A DNA stretch of 64,000 nucleotides, taken from NCBI RefSeq assembly GCF_902830275.1, contig NZ_CADESW010000025.1, positions 54,428 through 118,427 of the forward strand. Direction: 5' to 3'. The notes under the pieces are model-generated. The model worked only from the letters and a program-made list of their open reading frames with translations, was not told the origin of the DNA and did no database searches. Shown here piece after piece: positions 29,381 through 38,992 of the stretch (within the stretch, counting starts at the first letter, position 1; the number at the start of each line of letters is the position of its first letter). Position numbers and translations under genes: made by a program. This DNA comes from Burkholderia stagnalis (GTDB taxonomy: Bacteria; Pseudomonadota; Gammaproteobacteria; Burkholderiales; Burkholderiaceae).

Positions 29381-30007
29381 TCAGGCGTTTTCCAGCACGA
29401 TGCCTTCGATGATGTTCGCGACGTCCTCGCACTTGTCGGTGATCTCTTCGAGCAGCTCGTAGATCGCCTTCAGCTTGATGAGGTTCTTCACGTCGTTTTC
29501 TTCGCGGAACAGCTTCGACATCGCCGCACGCAGCACGCGATCCGCTTCCGACTCCCAGCGGTCGATCTCCTCGCACGCCTTGAGGATCTGCGCCGACTGC
29601 TTCATGTCGGACAGCAGCGCGACGGCCTGCTGCACGTGCTGCGCCGACTGCGTGACGATGTGCGCGAGCTGGCTCGCCTCCGACGTCACGGCCTGCACGT
29701 CGTACAGCGACACCGCGGTCGCGACGTCCTCCATCAGGTCGAGGATGTCGTCCATCGTCGTGATCAGCTTGTGGATCTCGTCACGATCGAGCGGCGTGAT
29801 GAAGGTCTTGTGCAGCAGATCGATCGCTTCGTGCGTCAGCTTGTCGGCCGCTTTCTCGGCCGACTGCACGTTTTGCTTGTGAATCTCGGCGTCGGCGAGA
29901 TTGTCGATCAGCAGTTCGAGCTCGCGGCCACCGGAAACGATGTACTTCGCGTGCGCATTGAAGATTTCGAAGAACTTGCCCTCGGTGGGCATGAATCGAC
30001 CGAACAT
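29381..30007 (-). CDS. DUF47-family phosphate transport regulator (PhoU-like)
   Basis: 208 aa, all-helical, of the TIGR00153/DUF47 type. It begins MFGRFMPTEGKFFEIFNAHA, with FITPLDRDEIHKLITTMDDILD near residue 75. These PhoU-like cytoplasmic proteins associate with the neighbouring Pit transporter. It is the first gene of the pit operon, and a PHO-box-like direct repeat lies between the putative -10 and the start codon. Confidence 0.92.
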   Translation of the reverse strand: MFGRFMPTEGKFFEIFNAHAKYIVSGGRELELLIDNLADAEIHKQNVQSAEKAADKLTHEAIDLLHKTFITPLDRDEIHKLITTMDDILDLMEDVATAVSLYDVQAVTSEASQLAHIVTQSAQHVQQAVALLSDMKQSAQILKACEEIDRWESEADRVLRAAMSKLFREENDVKNLIKLKAIYELLEEITDKCEDVANIIEGIVLENA

Positions 30008-30022
30008 GGGATTCCTGAGAGA

Positions 30023-30040
30023 TTGTCAGACTACTGTCAC
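30023..30040. promoter_or_regulatory. PHO-box-like direct repeat (possible PhoB site)
   Basis: On the plus strand TTGTCAG-ACTA-CTGTCAC gives two near-consensus PhoB half sites (CTGTCAT) spaced 11 bp, as in a canonical PHO box. It is reversed relative to the DUF47-pit operon and lies downstream of a TACAAT -10 (minus strand, 30054-30059). Bound there, PhoB would block transcription. Binding has not been shown. Confidence 0.55.
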
Positions 30041-30077
30041 GAAAACGGGCGACATTGTACCGTTTTCGGTCGCGACG

Positions 30078-30101
30078 CGACGCGCGCATATGCGCGCGTC
30101 G
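30078..30101. repeat. 24-bp perfect palindrome between dnaB and the pit operon
   Basis: CGACGCGCGCAT followed by its exact complement, centred on 30089/30090. It lies 45 bp past dnaB and just upstream of the pit promoter. It may be a transcription stop for dnaB or a protein site; neither can be decided from sequence. Confidence 0.6.
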
Positions 30102-30145
30102 GGATTGGATACAACGCTTGGTGATTTAGGGGTTTACATCCGGCG

Positions 30146-31528
30146 TTACTCGCCGTAGAAGGTTTGCGCCCCCGCAAAGTTGTCGAACTTCGTGTATTGC
30201 CCCAGGAACGTGAGTCGAACGGGGCCGATCGGGCCGTTACGCTGCTTGCCGATGATGATTTCGGCCGTGCCCTTGTCGGGGCTGTCCGGATTGTAGACTT
30301 CATCGCGGTAGATGAACAGGATCACGTCCGCATCCTGTTCGATTGCGCCCGATTCGCGCAGGTCCGACATCACCGGGCGCTTGTTCGGACGCTGTTCGAG
30401 GCCGCGGTTCAGCTGCGACAGCGCAATCACCGGCACGTCGAGTTCCTTCGCCAGGCTCTTCAGCGAACGGGAGATTTCCGAGATTTCGGTCGCGCGGTTC
30501 TCGCCCGCCGACGAACCCGACATCAGCTGCAGGTAGTCGACGATGATGAGGCCGAGCTTGCCGCACTGGCGGGCGAGCCGGCGCGCGCGCGAGCGCAGTT
30601 CCATCGGGTTCAGGCCGCCCGTCTCGTCGATGAACAGCTGCGCCTCGCTCATCTTCTGCACCGCGTGGGTCAGCTTGGGCCAATCCTCGTCGGTCAGGCG
30701 CCCGGTTCGCATCCGGTGCTGGTCGAGCCGGCCGACCGAACCGAGCATACGCATCACGAGCTGGGTGCCCGGCATTTCCATCGAGAACACCGCGACCGGC
30801 AGCCCGTACTCCACCGCGACGTATTCGCCGATGTTCATCGAGAACGCGGTCTTGCCCATCGACGGACGGCCCGCGACGATGATCAGCTCGCCGCCGTGCA
30901 TGCCCGACGTCATCCGGTCGAGATCGACGAAGCCCGTCGGCGTGCCCGTCACGTCGCTCGGGTTCGCGGTGTGATACAGCGTATCGATGCGCTCGACGAC
31001 CTGCGTGAGCAGCGGGCCGATCTCGAGGAAGCCCTGGTTGCCGCGCGCGCCCTCTTCGGCGATCGAGAACACCTTCGATTCCGCCTCGTCGAGCAGCTGG
31101 CGGACTTCCTTGCCCTGCGGGTTGAACGCATCGGCGGAAATCTCGTCGGCCACCGACACGAGCCGGCGCAGCACCGCGCGGTCGCGCACGATCTCCGCGT
31201 AGCGGCGGATGTTCGCCGCGCTCGGCGTGTTCTGCGCGAGCGCGTTCAGATACGCGAGCCCGCCGACGTCGTCGGCCTTGCCCGACGTGGTCAGCGCTTC
31301 GTATACGGTCACCACGTCGGCCGGGCGCGTCGACGCGATCAGGCGGCCGATATGTTCGTAGATGATCCGGTGGTCGTAGCGATAGAAATCGCCCTGCGAC
31401 AGAAAATCGGCAATCCGGTCCCACGCCGCGTTGTCGAGCAACAAGCCGCCCAGCACCGACTGCTCGGCTTCGACCGAGTGCGGCGGGACTTTCAGCGATT
31501 CGATTTGATGATCTTGCGGCGCGTTCAT
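30146..31528 (-). CDS. dnaB: replicative DNA helicase DnaB
   Basis: 460 aa. The N-terminal DnaB domain has VPPHSVEAEQSVLGGLLLDN near residue 15, and the RecA-like helicase domain has Walker A GRPSMGKTAFSMN near 220. LGLIIVDYLQLMSG (Walker B) is near 325. It unwinds DNA at the replication fork as a hexamer. It is the last gene of the rpsF-priB-rpsR-rplI-dnaB string, separated from rplI by a terminator and a 138-bp gap, so it may have its own promoter. Its own C-terminus continues to NFAGAQTFYGE. Confidence 0.97.
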   Translation of the reverse strand: MNAPQDHQIESLKVPPHSVEAEQSVLGGLLLDNAAWDRIADFLSQGDFYRYDHRIIYEHIGRLIASTRPADVVTVYEALTTSGKADDVGGLAYLNALAQNTPSAANIRRYAEIVRDRAVLRRLVSVADEISADAFNPQGKEVRQLLDEAESKVFSIAEEGARGNQGFLEIGPLLTQVVERIDTLYHTANPSDVTGTPTGFVDLDRMTSGMHGGELIIVAGRPSMGKTAFSMNIGEYVAVEYGLPVAVFSMEMPGTQLVMRMLGSVGRLDQHRMRTGRLTDEDWPKLTHAVQKMSEAQLFIDETGGLNPMELRSRARRLARQCGKLGLIIVDYLQLMSGSSAGENRATEISEISRSLKSLAKELDVPVIALSQLNRGLEQRPNKRPVMSDLRESGAIEQDADVILFIYRDEVYNPDSPDKGTAEIIIGKQRNGPIGPVRLTFLGQYTKFDNFAGAQTFYGE

Positions 31529-31587
31529 GGGTTGGGATTATCGCGAATTGAGCGCGGAGGCGCCAGCCGGTCCGGCGTCCGGGCAAC

Positions 31588-31622
31588 AAAAAAGGCAGGC
31601 TCCGGTTACCCGGGCGCCTGCC
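31588..31622 (-). terminator. terminator after rplI
   Basis: GGCAGGC (31594-31600) pairs with GCCTGCC (31616-31622). On the minus strand it is followed by six T's. It separates the ribosomal genes from dnaB. Confidence 0.85.
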
Positions 31623-31666
31623 CTTCATCCGGGCGGCGGGAGCCGCCCGGCAATGCTTCGTGTCGC

Positions 31667-32119
31667 TTACGCGTGGTCGCCGATCACGTTGATCGTGACG
31701 TCGACGACGACGTCCGTGTGCAGCGCGACCTGGACGCCGTGCTCGCCGATCATCTTCAGCGGGCCTTCCGGCAGGCGAACTTGCGCCTTCTCGACGTCGT
31801 AGCCTGCCTTCTTCAGCAGTTCAGCGATGTCGCCGTTCGTGACCGAGCCGAACAGACGGCCGTCCACGCCCGACTTCTGCGTGATTTCGAACGACTGGCC
31901 GTTCAGCTTCTCGCCGACTGCCTGCGAAGCTGCCAGCTTTTCAGCGGCGACCTTCTCGAGCTCTGCGCGGCGCACTTCGAATTCGGCGATCGCTTCCTTC
32001 GTCGCGCGGCGTGCCTTGCGGTTCGGGATCAGGAAGTTGCGAGCGTAACCGTCCTTGACCTTGACGATATCGCCCAGGTTGCCCAGATTGGCGACTTTTT
32101 CCAACAGAATGATTTGCAT
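31667..32119 (-). CDS. rplI: 50S ribosomal protein L9
   Basis: 150 aa, the family length. It starts MQIILLEKVANLGNLGDIVKV with the L9 N-terminal domain, has GYARNFLIPNRKA near residue 24 and ends in a compact C-terminal domain. L9 binds 23S rRNA domain V. It follows rpsR by 27 bp. Confidence 0.98.
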   Translation of the reverse strand: MQIILLEKVANLGNLGDIVKVKDGYARNFLIPNRKARRATKEAIAEFEVRRAELEKVAAEKLAASQAVGEKLNGQSFEITQKSGVDGRLFGSVTNGDIAELLKKAGYDVEKAQVRLPEGPLKMIGEHGVQVALHTDVVVDVTINVIGDHA

Positions 32120-32146
32120 TCGAATTCTCCTTATTGCGTCGCCTGA

Positions 32147-32422
32147 TTACGCCTTGTGCTGATCGGTGTACGGCAGCAGCGCGAGGAAGCGCGCACGCTT
32201 GATTGCCGTGTCCAGCTGACGCTGATAGTGCGCCTTCGTACCCGTCAGGCGAGCCGGCGTGATCTTGCCGTTTTCGCCGATGAAGTCCTTCAGCGTTTCC
32301 GTGTCCTTGTAGTCGATCTGCTCGACGCCTGCTGCCGTGAAGCGGCAGAACTTCTTGCGCTTGAACAGCGGGTTTTGTTGCTGACGACGCTTGTCGAATT
32401 TCTTACCAGTGGGGCGGGCCAT
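32147..32422 (-). CDS. rpsR: 30S ribosomal protein S18
   Basis: 91 aa: [18 protein letters not shown] with the [11 protein letters not shown] segment and [20 protein letters not shown]18 forms a heterodimer with S6 on the platform of the 30S subunit. It starts 2 bp after priB. Confidence 0.98.
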
Positions 32423-32424
32423 GT

Positions 32425-32724
32425 TCAGTCCTTTCCAATGTCCTGCAATGCTGTGATGTGAAACACCAAGGTTCTCGCGTTACGGCTTTTCTTCGCCAGG
32501 AAGCCCGTGAACAGCGTCTCGACGCCCATTTCACGGCTTTCCAGCCTGCCGCTCGCCTCACCGGCCGCCACCGCCTCGATCGTCATTTCGACCTGGCGGG
32601 GAATGCCTGCTTCGACGACTTCCGTGCGGTGATGCAACGTGGCGCTTGCGATCGGAACGCCGGCGGGGGTGTACCGCACCGGTGCGCGTTCGACGACGCT
32701 CGCCGTCAATTGCAACCTGTTCAC
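32425..32724 (-). CDS. priB: primosomal replication protein PriB
   Basis: 99 aa, a single OB fold ([21 protein letters not shown] near the start, then [17 protein letters not shown]). It is an SSB-like DNA-binding protein that links PriA and DnaT during replication restart. It is placed between rpsF and rpsR, its standard location. The start codon is GTG 32724 with AAGGAG upstream. Confidence 0.95.
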
Positions 32725-32764
32725 GTGAGTGGCGCGCTCCTTGGTGGCTTAAATGACTACGAAC

Positions 32765-33139
32765 TTAAGCCTGCGCTTCGGTCGGCTGAGCAGCAGCCGC
32801 CTTCTTGGCTTCTTCGCGCTGAACTTCCTTCATCATCGGCGACGGGCCGGTTTCGGCCTTCTTCATCTTGACGATGAGGTGGCGCAGCACGGCGTCGTTG
32901 AACTTGAACGCGTGTTCGAGTTCGTCGAGCGTCGTCTGGTCGCACTCGATGTTCATGCAGACGTAGTGAGCCTTCGCGAGTTTCTCGATCATGTAGGCCA
33001 GTTGGCGACGGCCCCAGTCCTCGACACGGTGGATCTGACCGCCGTGCGACGTGATCGTGGTCTTGTAACGCTCGATCATCGCGGGCACTTGCTCGCTCTG
33101 ATCGGGGTGCACGATGAATACGATTTCGTAATGACGCAT
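32765..33139 (-). CDS. rpsF: 30S ribosomal protein S6
   Basis: 124 aa from ATG 33139 (MRHYEIVFIVHPDQSEQVP) with AAGGAG six bases upstream. A longer reading from 33166 adds residues with no ribosome site. RQLAYMIEKLAKAHYVCMN near residue 53 and EHAFKFNDAVLRHLI near 78 are S6 motifs. The tail is Lys/Ala/Gln-rich. It heads the operon, preceded by a clear sigma-70 promoter and a stable hairpin in the leader. Confidence 0.97.
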   Translation of the reverse strand: MRHYEIVFIVHPDQSEQVPAMIERYKTTITSHGGQIHRVEDWGRRQLAYMIEKLAKAHYVCMNIECDQTTLDELEHAFKFNDAVLRHLIVKMKKAETGPSPMMKEVQREEAKKAAAAQPTEAQA

Positions 33140-33161
33140 TACACACTCCTTGTGGATTGAA

Positions 33162-33189
33162 GCCACCCGGGCGTCTGAACCGGTGTGGC
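33162..33189 (-). promoter_or_regulatory. stable leader hairpin of rpsF operon (possible S6:S18 autoregulatory site)
   Basis: On the minus strand GCCAC-A-CCGG, a 9-base loop and CCGG-GTGGC form a stem with one bulged A, within the roughly 60-nt leader and just upstream of the rpsF ribosome site. S6:S18-binding leaders with a bulged structure containing CCG are known in this position; the match here is by location and CCG only. Confidence 0.35.
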
Positions 33190-33205
33190 AAGTGAGAAGC
33201 CGAAG

Positions 33206-33234
33206 ATTCTAACCCGGATATGGGTCGCGCGCAA
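33206..33234 (-). promoter_or_regulatory. sigma-70 promoter of rpsF operon
   Basis: On the minus strand TTGCGC (33229-33234) and TAGAAT (33206-33211) are separated by exactly 17 bp, about 65 bp upstream of rpsF. Confidence 0.75.
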
Positions 33235-33343
33235 GGTTCATCGATGATTCGCCGCGCGATTCGGCCGTGTTTTCAACGACTTGTGGCCGCGCTGCGTCGA
33301 CGGCCGCGCGACATTCGGCGGGGTCGGATTCCATGCCCCGCCG

Positions 33344-34195
33344 TCATTCGGTGCGCGGCGCGACGAGACGCGCGTTCAGCGCCGTCCTGAACGCCACGAG
33401 GGCCGACGGCTCGGCGTCGGTCACCGCCCACCACGTCATGCCGGCCGCGTCCCAGCGATCGACCGCATAGCCCTGCGACACGGTCGCGTACGGCGCCGCC
33501 TGCCCGCCTTCCGCGGACGGCCGCACATAGACGTCGATCACGTGCTGCCGGTAGCGGTAGACCAGCACCGCCACGCGCCGCTGCCCGACGTAGTCGAGCC
33601 GCCCGCCCGCGAGCGGGAAGCCGCTCACAGCCAAATCCTCCACCGGCGGCGCATAGTCGAGCCTGCCGTTGAACCACGGCTTGACCGTGTGGCGGTCGGT
33701 CGAGATCACGTCGATGTCGCGCGCCGACAGGCCGGCGCGCACATGGCTCGCGACGAGTTCGTCGACCGTGCGCTCCGTTGCCGCGCGGTGCGCGGACAGC
33801 GTCAGCCCAGCGCCCGCGGCAAGCGCGATCGCCAATGCGACGCCCCAGCCGAGGCCCGGCAGCGCGACGGCGCGCGGCCCCGGCCGGCCGGCCTGCTGCG
33901 GGCCGCGCACCGCGCCCCGCAGGCCGAGCCGCTCGAACCACCGCGGCCCGCGCGGCATCGCACGGGGCGCGTCCTGCGCCGCCGGCAGCCCGGCGAAGAT
34001 GCGTGCGCGCAGCGCGTCCGGCGCGCGATGGTAGTCGGCCTGCCGGACCGCCTGGCTCAGCGCGACGATCCGGTCGCGCTCGCGCCGGCAAGCATCGCAC
34101 GCGTCGACATGCCGCTGGATCCGCAGCGCATCGGGCGCCGGCAGTTCGCGGTCGACGTCCGCGCCGAGCAGTTCACGCGCTTCGTTACAGTCCAT
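33344..34195 (-). CDS. anti-sigma factor with zinc-finger (ZAS) motif
   Basis: 283 aa from ATG 34195 (MDCNEARELLGADVD). The ZAS motif HVDACDAC (His-x3-Cys-x2-Cys) is near residue 33, a single membrane helix (LGWGVALAIALAAGAGLTLS) is near 115-135, and a periplasmic C-terminal domain of about 140 residues follows. That layout is typical of ZAS anti-sigma factors that hold an ECF sigma at the inner membrane and release it on an envelope signal. Its start overlaps the sigma gene's end by 11 bp. The signal is unknown. Confidence 0.88.
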   Translation of the reverse strand: MDCNEARELLGADVDRELPAPDALRIQRHVDACDACRRERDRIVALSQAVRQADYHRAPDALRARIFAGLPAAQDAPRAMPRGPRWFERLGLRGAVRGPQQAGRPGPRAVALPGLGWGVALAIALAAGAGLTLSAHRAATERTVDELVASHVRAGLSARDIDVISTDRHTVKPWFNGRLDYAPPVEDLAVSGFPLAGGRLDYVGQRRVAVLVYRYRQHVIDVYVRPSAEGGQAAPYATVSQGYAVDRWDAAGMTWWAVTDAEPSALVAFRTALNARLVAPRTE

Positions 34196-34868
34196 CGATA
34201 GCCTCCGATGCCGTTCCGGCCGCCGGCGCGCCGCCCGGCGCACTGCCGGCCGGCGGCGCTGCCGCGCGGGCCTCGTCCCGCTGCCCGCCGACGCGTTCGC
34301 CACGCTCGCCGCCAAGCAGCGCCGCGAGCCGGCGGCGGCCGCGCGCGAGCCGCGACATCACGGTGCCGACCGGCACGTCCGCGATCGCCGCGATCTCGCG
34401 ATAGCTCAAATCCTCCATTTCACGCAGCACGAGCACTTCCCGATATTCGGCCGGCAGTTTCGCGAGCGCCGCGTTCACGAGCCGGACGTCCTCGCCGCGC
34501 AGCAGCTGCGCGAGCGGGTCCTCCGCCGCCGGATGCCAGTCGTCGGGCGAATCCGGGCTGTCGAGCGCGTCGGGCGCCGCGACCTCGTGCGCGTGAGTGC
34601 GCCGGCGCCACTCGGTGTACCAGGTGTGACGCACGATCGTCAGCAGCCACGGCCGCGCATTGTCGCCGCGGCACGCATCGACGAAGCGCAGCGCGCGCAC
34701 GCACGCCTCCTGGACGACGTCCTCCGCGTCGCTCGCGTTGCCGCACAGCCAGCGCGCGAGGTTGTACGCGGCATCCAGGTGCGGCAGCACCAGCGCGCGA
34801 AAGCGCTCGCCGCGCGCCGCCGCGTCCGGCGCCGCCCGTTCGTCGACCGTCCGGCCGGATTGCCCCAC
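34185..34868 (-). CDS. ECF-type RNA polymerase sigma factor
   Basis: 227 aa from GTG 34868, chosen because AGGAGG is only four bases upstream; a start at 34919 would add 17 Arg/Pro-rich residues. Sigma region 2 covers about 25-95 (YNLARWLCGNASDAEDVVQE, RPWLLTIVRHTWYTEWRRR) and region 4 about 140-195 (LPAEYREVLVLREMEDLSYR, then GTVMSRLARGRRRL). The last 35 residues are Ala/Pro-rich and probably disordered. It is translationally coupled to the anti-sigma gene. No autoregulated promoter was recognised. Confidence 0.9.
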   Translation of the reverse strand: MGQSGRTVDERAAPDAAARGERFRALVLPHLDAAYNLARWLCGNASDAEDVVQEACVRALRFVDACRGDNARPWLLTIVRHTWYTEWRRRTHAHEVAAPDALDSPDSPDDWHPAAEDPLAQLLRGEDVRLVNAALAKLPAEYREVLVLREMEDLSYREIAAIADVPVGTVMSRLARGRRRLAALLGGERGERVGGQRDEARAAAPPAGSAPGGAPAAGTASEAIDGL

Positions 34869-35205
34869 GTCGCCTCCTGTAGATTCCTGCGGCCGCGGCC
34901 GCCTCCGCCCGGCGCGCAAGGCCCGGACGGGCCGGCGATACGCGCGCGTTCGTGAATCCTGACTGCCCGTGGATCGAGTTTATTCCCGCCGGATGCGCGC
35001 AAAGACGAAAAATAATCCGGGAATGGCGGCCGCGCGCCGCCGGTATCACCGGCATGCCCGTCACCGTCATCGAAAGGAGCCGCCGTGCCGTACCCTCTCC
35101 CGTTCCCGAAACACCCGGCAGCGCGCCCGGCCTGCCGCGCCCGCCGGCCTGCGGCGCGCATTCGATCGGCCTCGGCCGGTCACGGCAACGCCTCGACAGC
35201 CGCGC
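34869..35205. other. intergenic region between ECF sigma gene and LysR gene
   Basis: This 337-bp tract holds the presumed 5' region of the sigma gene. The first 130 bp could instead encode an N-terminal extension. No other gene, RNA or terminator is recognised. Confidence 0.4.
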
Positions 35206-36117
35206 CTATGGCGTGCTGCTCCAGTAGCCGGGGCGCGCGTACGCGTCGCGCAGGTAGTCGATGAAATAGCGCACGCGCGCCGGCACGTAGCGCTGCTGCG
35301 GATAGACCGCGAGGATGTCGTAGTCGGGCAGCGCATATTCGTCGAGCACGGTCTCGAGCTCGCCCGTCTCGAGCTGCGCGGCGATCTCCCAGGTCGAGCG
35401 CCAGCCCAGCCCCAGCCCTTCCGACGCCCAGCGGTGCAGCAGCTCGCCGTCGTTGCAGTCGAGATTGCCGGTCACGCGCATCGTCGCGATCTTGCCGTGG
35501 CGCTGGAAATACCAGCCGCGGTTCTGGCCGCCCTGCAGATTGAATGCGAGGCAGTTGTGCTTCAGCAGATCGTCGAGCGTCTTCGGACGGCCGTGCCGGC
35601 GGAAGTAGTCCGGCGTGCCGCACACGACGCGCCGGTTCGACGCGAGCTTCACCGCGACGAAATTCGGATCGACCGCGCCGCCGATGCGGATCGACAGGTC
35701 GTAGCCCTCGCGCACGAGGTCGACAACGCGGTCGGTCAGGTTGAACGACAGCTGCATGTCCGGCTTGTCGGCGAGAAAGCCCGGCGCGTGCGGCGCGACG
35801 TGCTTGCGGCCGAACGCGGCCGGCGCCGACACGATCAGGTGGCCGCTCACCGAGCGCCGCCCGGCGGCCAGCTCGTTCTCGGCCTGATCCCATTCGGCGA
35901 GCAGCCCGCGGCAGCGCTCGAGGAACGCCGCCCCCTCCTCGCTGACGACCAGGCGCCGCGTCGAGCGGTACATCAGCTTCACGCCGAGGCGCTTCTCCAG
36001 CGCGTCGATGCGCCGCCCGAGCACCACCGGCGACACGCCCTCCTCCAGCGCGGCCGCCGCGAGGCTGCCGGCATCCGCGACCCGCACGAACGTCTCGATT
36101 TGCTTGAAGCGGTCCAT
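35206..36117 (-). CDS. LysR-family transcriptional regulator
   Basis: 303 aa from ATG 36117 (MDRFKQIETFVRVADAGSL), with AGGAG nine bases upstream. The N-terminal winged HTH (1-60) includes VSPVVLGRRIDALEKRLG, and a periplasmic-binding-protein-like effector domain covers about 90-300. It is divergent from gcl, separated by 204 bp, so it probably controls the glyoxylate genes. Effector unknown; it is not one of the named regulators such as AllR, which belongs to the IclR family. Its leader contains one copy of a repeated structured element described separately. Confidence 0.87.
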   Translation of the reverse strand: MDRFKQIETFVRVADAGSLAAAALEEGVSPVVLGRRIDALEKRLGVKLMYRSTRRLVVSEEGAAFLERCRGLLAEWDQAENELAAGRRSVSGHLIVSAPAAFGRKHVAPHAPGFLADKPDMQLSFNLTDRVVDLVREGYDLSIRIGGAVDPNFVAVKLASNRRVVCGTPDYFRRHGRPKTLDDLLKHNCLAFNLQGGQNRGWYFQRHGKIATMRVTGNLDCNDGELLHRWASEGLGLGWRSTWEIAAQLETGELETVLDEYALPDYDILAVYPQQRYVPARVRYFIDYLRDAYARPGYWSSTP

Positions 36118-36118
36118 C

Positions 36119-36170
36119 TCGCGTCTCCTGTCGACCGGCGTTGGCGCTTCAGCGCTTACTCCGGCCCCAT
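36119..36170 (-). repeat. structured leader repeat, copy A (upstream of lysR)
   Basis: On the minus strand: ATGGGGCCGG, AGTAA, the hairpin GCGCTGAAGCGC, CAACG, CCGGTCGACAGGAG. CCGG pairs with CCGG around the central hairpin. The first five codons form a mini-ORF (Met-Gly-Pro-Glu-stop, 36156-36170), and the 3' end supplies the AGGAG of the lysR gene. The same layout is at 57710-57753. Confidence 0.6.
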
Positions 36171-36321
36171 GCAAAGCTCATGACGGCCGGGCGAAGCCCG
36201 GAACACCGCCATTCCATACTTTTAGTTTCGAAAAAAGCGACTGCGGCTGATCTTATCAAACCTTTGGTGCATCCCTAAAGTGTCCCCAACAGACCGATCC
36301 GCAACATTCAAGGAGACATTC

Positions 36322-38097
<1,776 letters not shown>

Positions 38098-38140
38098 CCC
38101 GCCCCGTCCATTTGACTGACCGACCGAAGAGGCCTCGCTC

Positions 38141-38950
38141 ATGCCGAAGTTTGCTGCAAACCTGACCATGCTGTTCAACGAAGTGCCGTTCCTCGACCGC
38201 TTCAAGGCGGCCGCGGACGCGGGCTTCGACGCCGTCGAGTTCCTGTTCCCGTATCCGTTCGCGAAGGAGGAACTCGCCGAGCGGCTCGAGACGCACCGCC
38301 TGCGCCTGGTGCTGCACAACCTGCCGGCCGGCAACTGGGACCAGGGCGAGCGCGGCATCGCGTGCCTGCCCGATCGCGTCGGCGAATTCCAGGAAGGCGT
38401 CGGCCGCGCGATCGAGTACGCGAAGGCGCTGAAGGTGCCGCAATTGAACTGCCTGGTGGGGATTCCGTCGGCGAGCACGCCGCGCGACACGACCTTCGTG
38501 ACGATCGTCGACAACCTGCGCTTCGCCGCCGCCGCGCTCAAGCGCGAAGGCATCCGCCTGCTCGTCGAGCCGTGCAACAGCTTCGACATCCCGGGCTTCG
38601 CGCTGAACCGCTCGTCCGACGGGCTCGACGTGATCCGCGCGGTCGGTTCGGACAACCTGTTCCTGCAGTACGACATCTATCACATGCAGCGCATGGAAGG
38701 CGAACTGGCCGCGACGATCGAACGCAATCTCGCGTCGATCGGCCACGTCCAGCTCGCGGACAACCCGGGCCGCAACGAGCCGGGCACGGGCGAGATCCAC
38801 TACGCGTTCCTGTTCGCGCTGCTCGACCGGCTCGGCTACGCGGGCCACATCGGCTGCGAATACAAGCCTCGCACCACCACGACGGAAGGCCTCGGCTGGC
38901 TGCAAAGCGTCGCCGGCTGCGCGCCGGGCTCGGCGCGCCGCGCCGCCTGA
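38141..38950 (+). CDS. hyi: hydroxypyruvate isomerase
   Basis: 269 aa, xylose-isomerase-like TIM barrel. Start MPKFAANLTMLFNEVPFLDRF; metal/catalytic segments LVEPCNSFDIPGF near residue 140, QYDIYHMQRMEG near 180 and GCEYKPRTTTTEGL near 240. It interconverts hydroxypyruvate and tartronate semialdehyde. It is between gcl (43-bp gap) and glxR (42 bp), consistent with one operon. Confidence 0.93.
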   Translation: MPKFAANLTMLFNEVPFLDRFKAAADAGFDAVEFLFPYPFAKEELAERLETHRLRLVLHNLPAGNWDQGERGIACLPDRVGEFQEGVGRAIEYAKALKVPQLNCLVGIPSASTPRDTTFVTIVDNLRFAAAALKREGIRLLVEPCNSFDIPGFALNRSSDGLDVIRAVGSDNLFLQYDIYHMQRMEGELAATIERNLASIGHVQLADNPGRNEPGTGEIHYAFLFALLDRLGYAGHIGCEYKPRTTTTEGLGWLQSVAGCAPGSARRAA

Positions 38951-38992
38951 GCATCGCCCCATTCCGTCATCGCCCCTATAGGAGACTTACAC

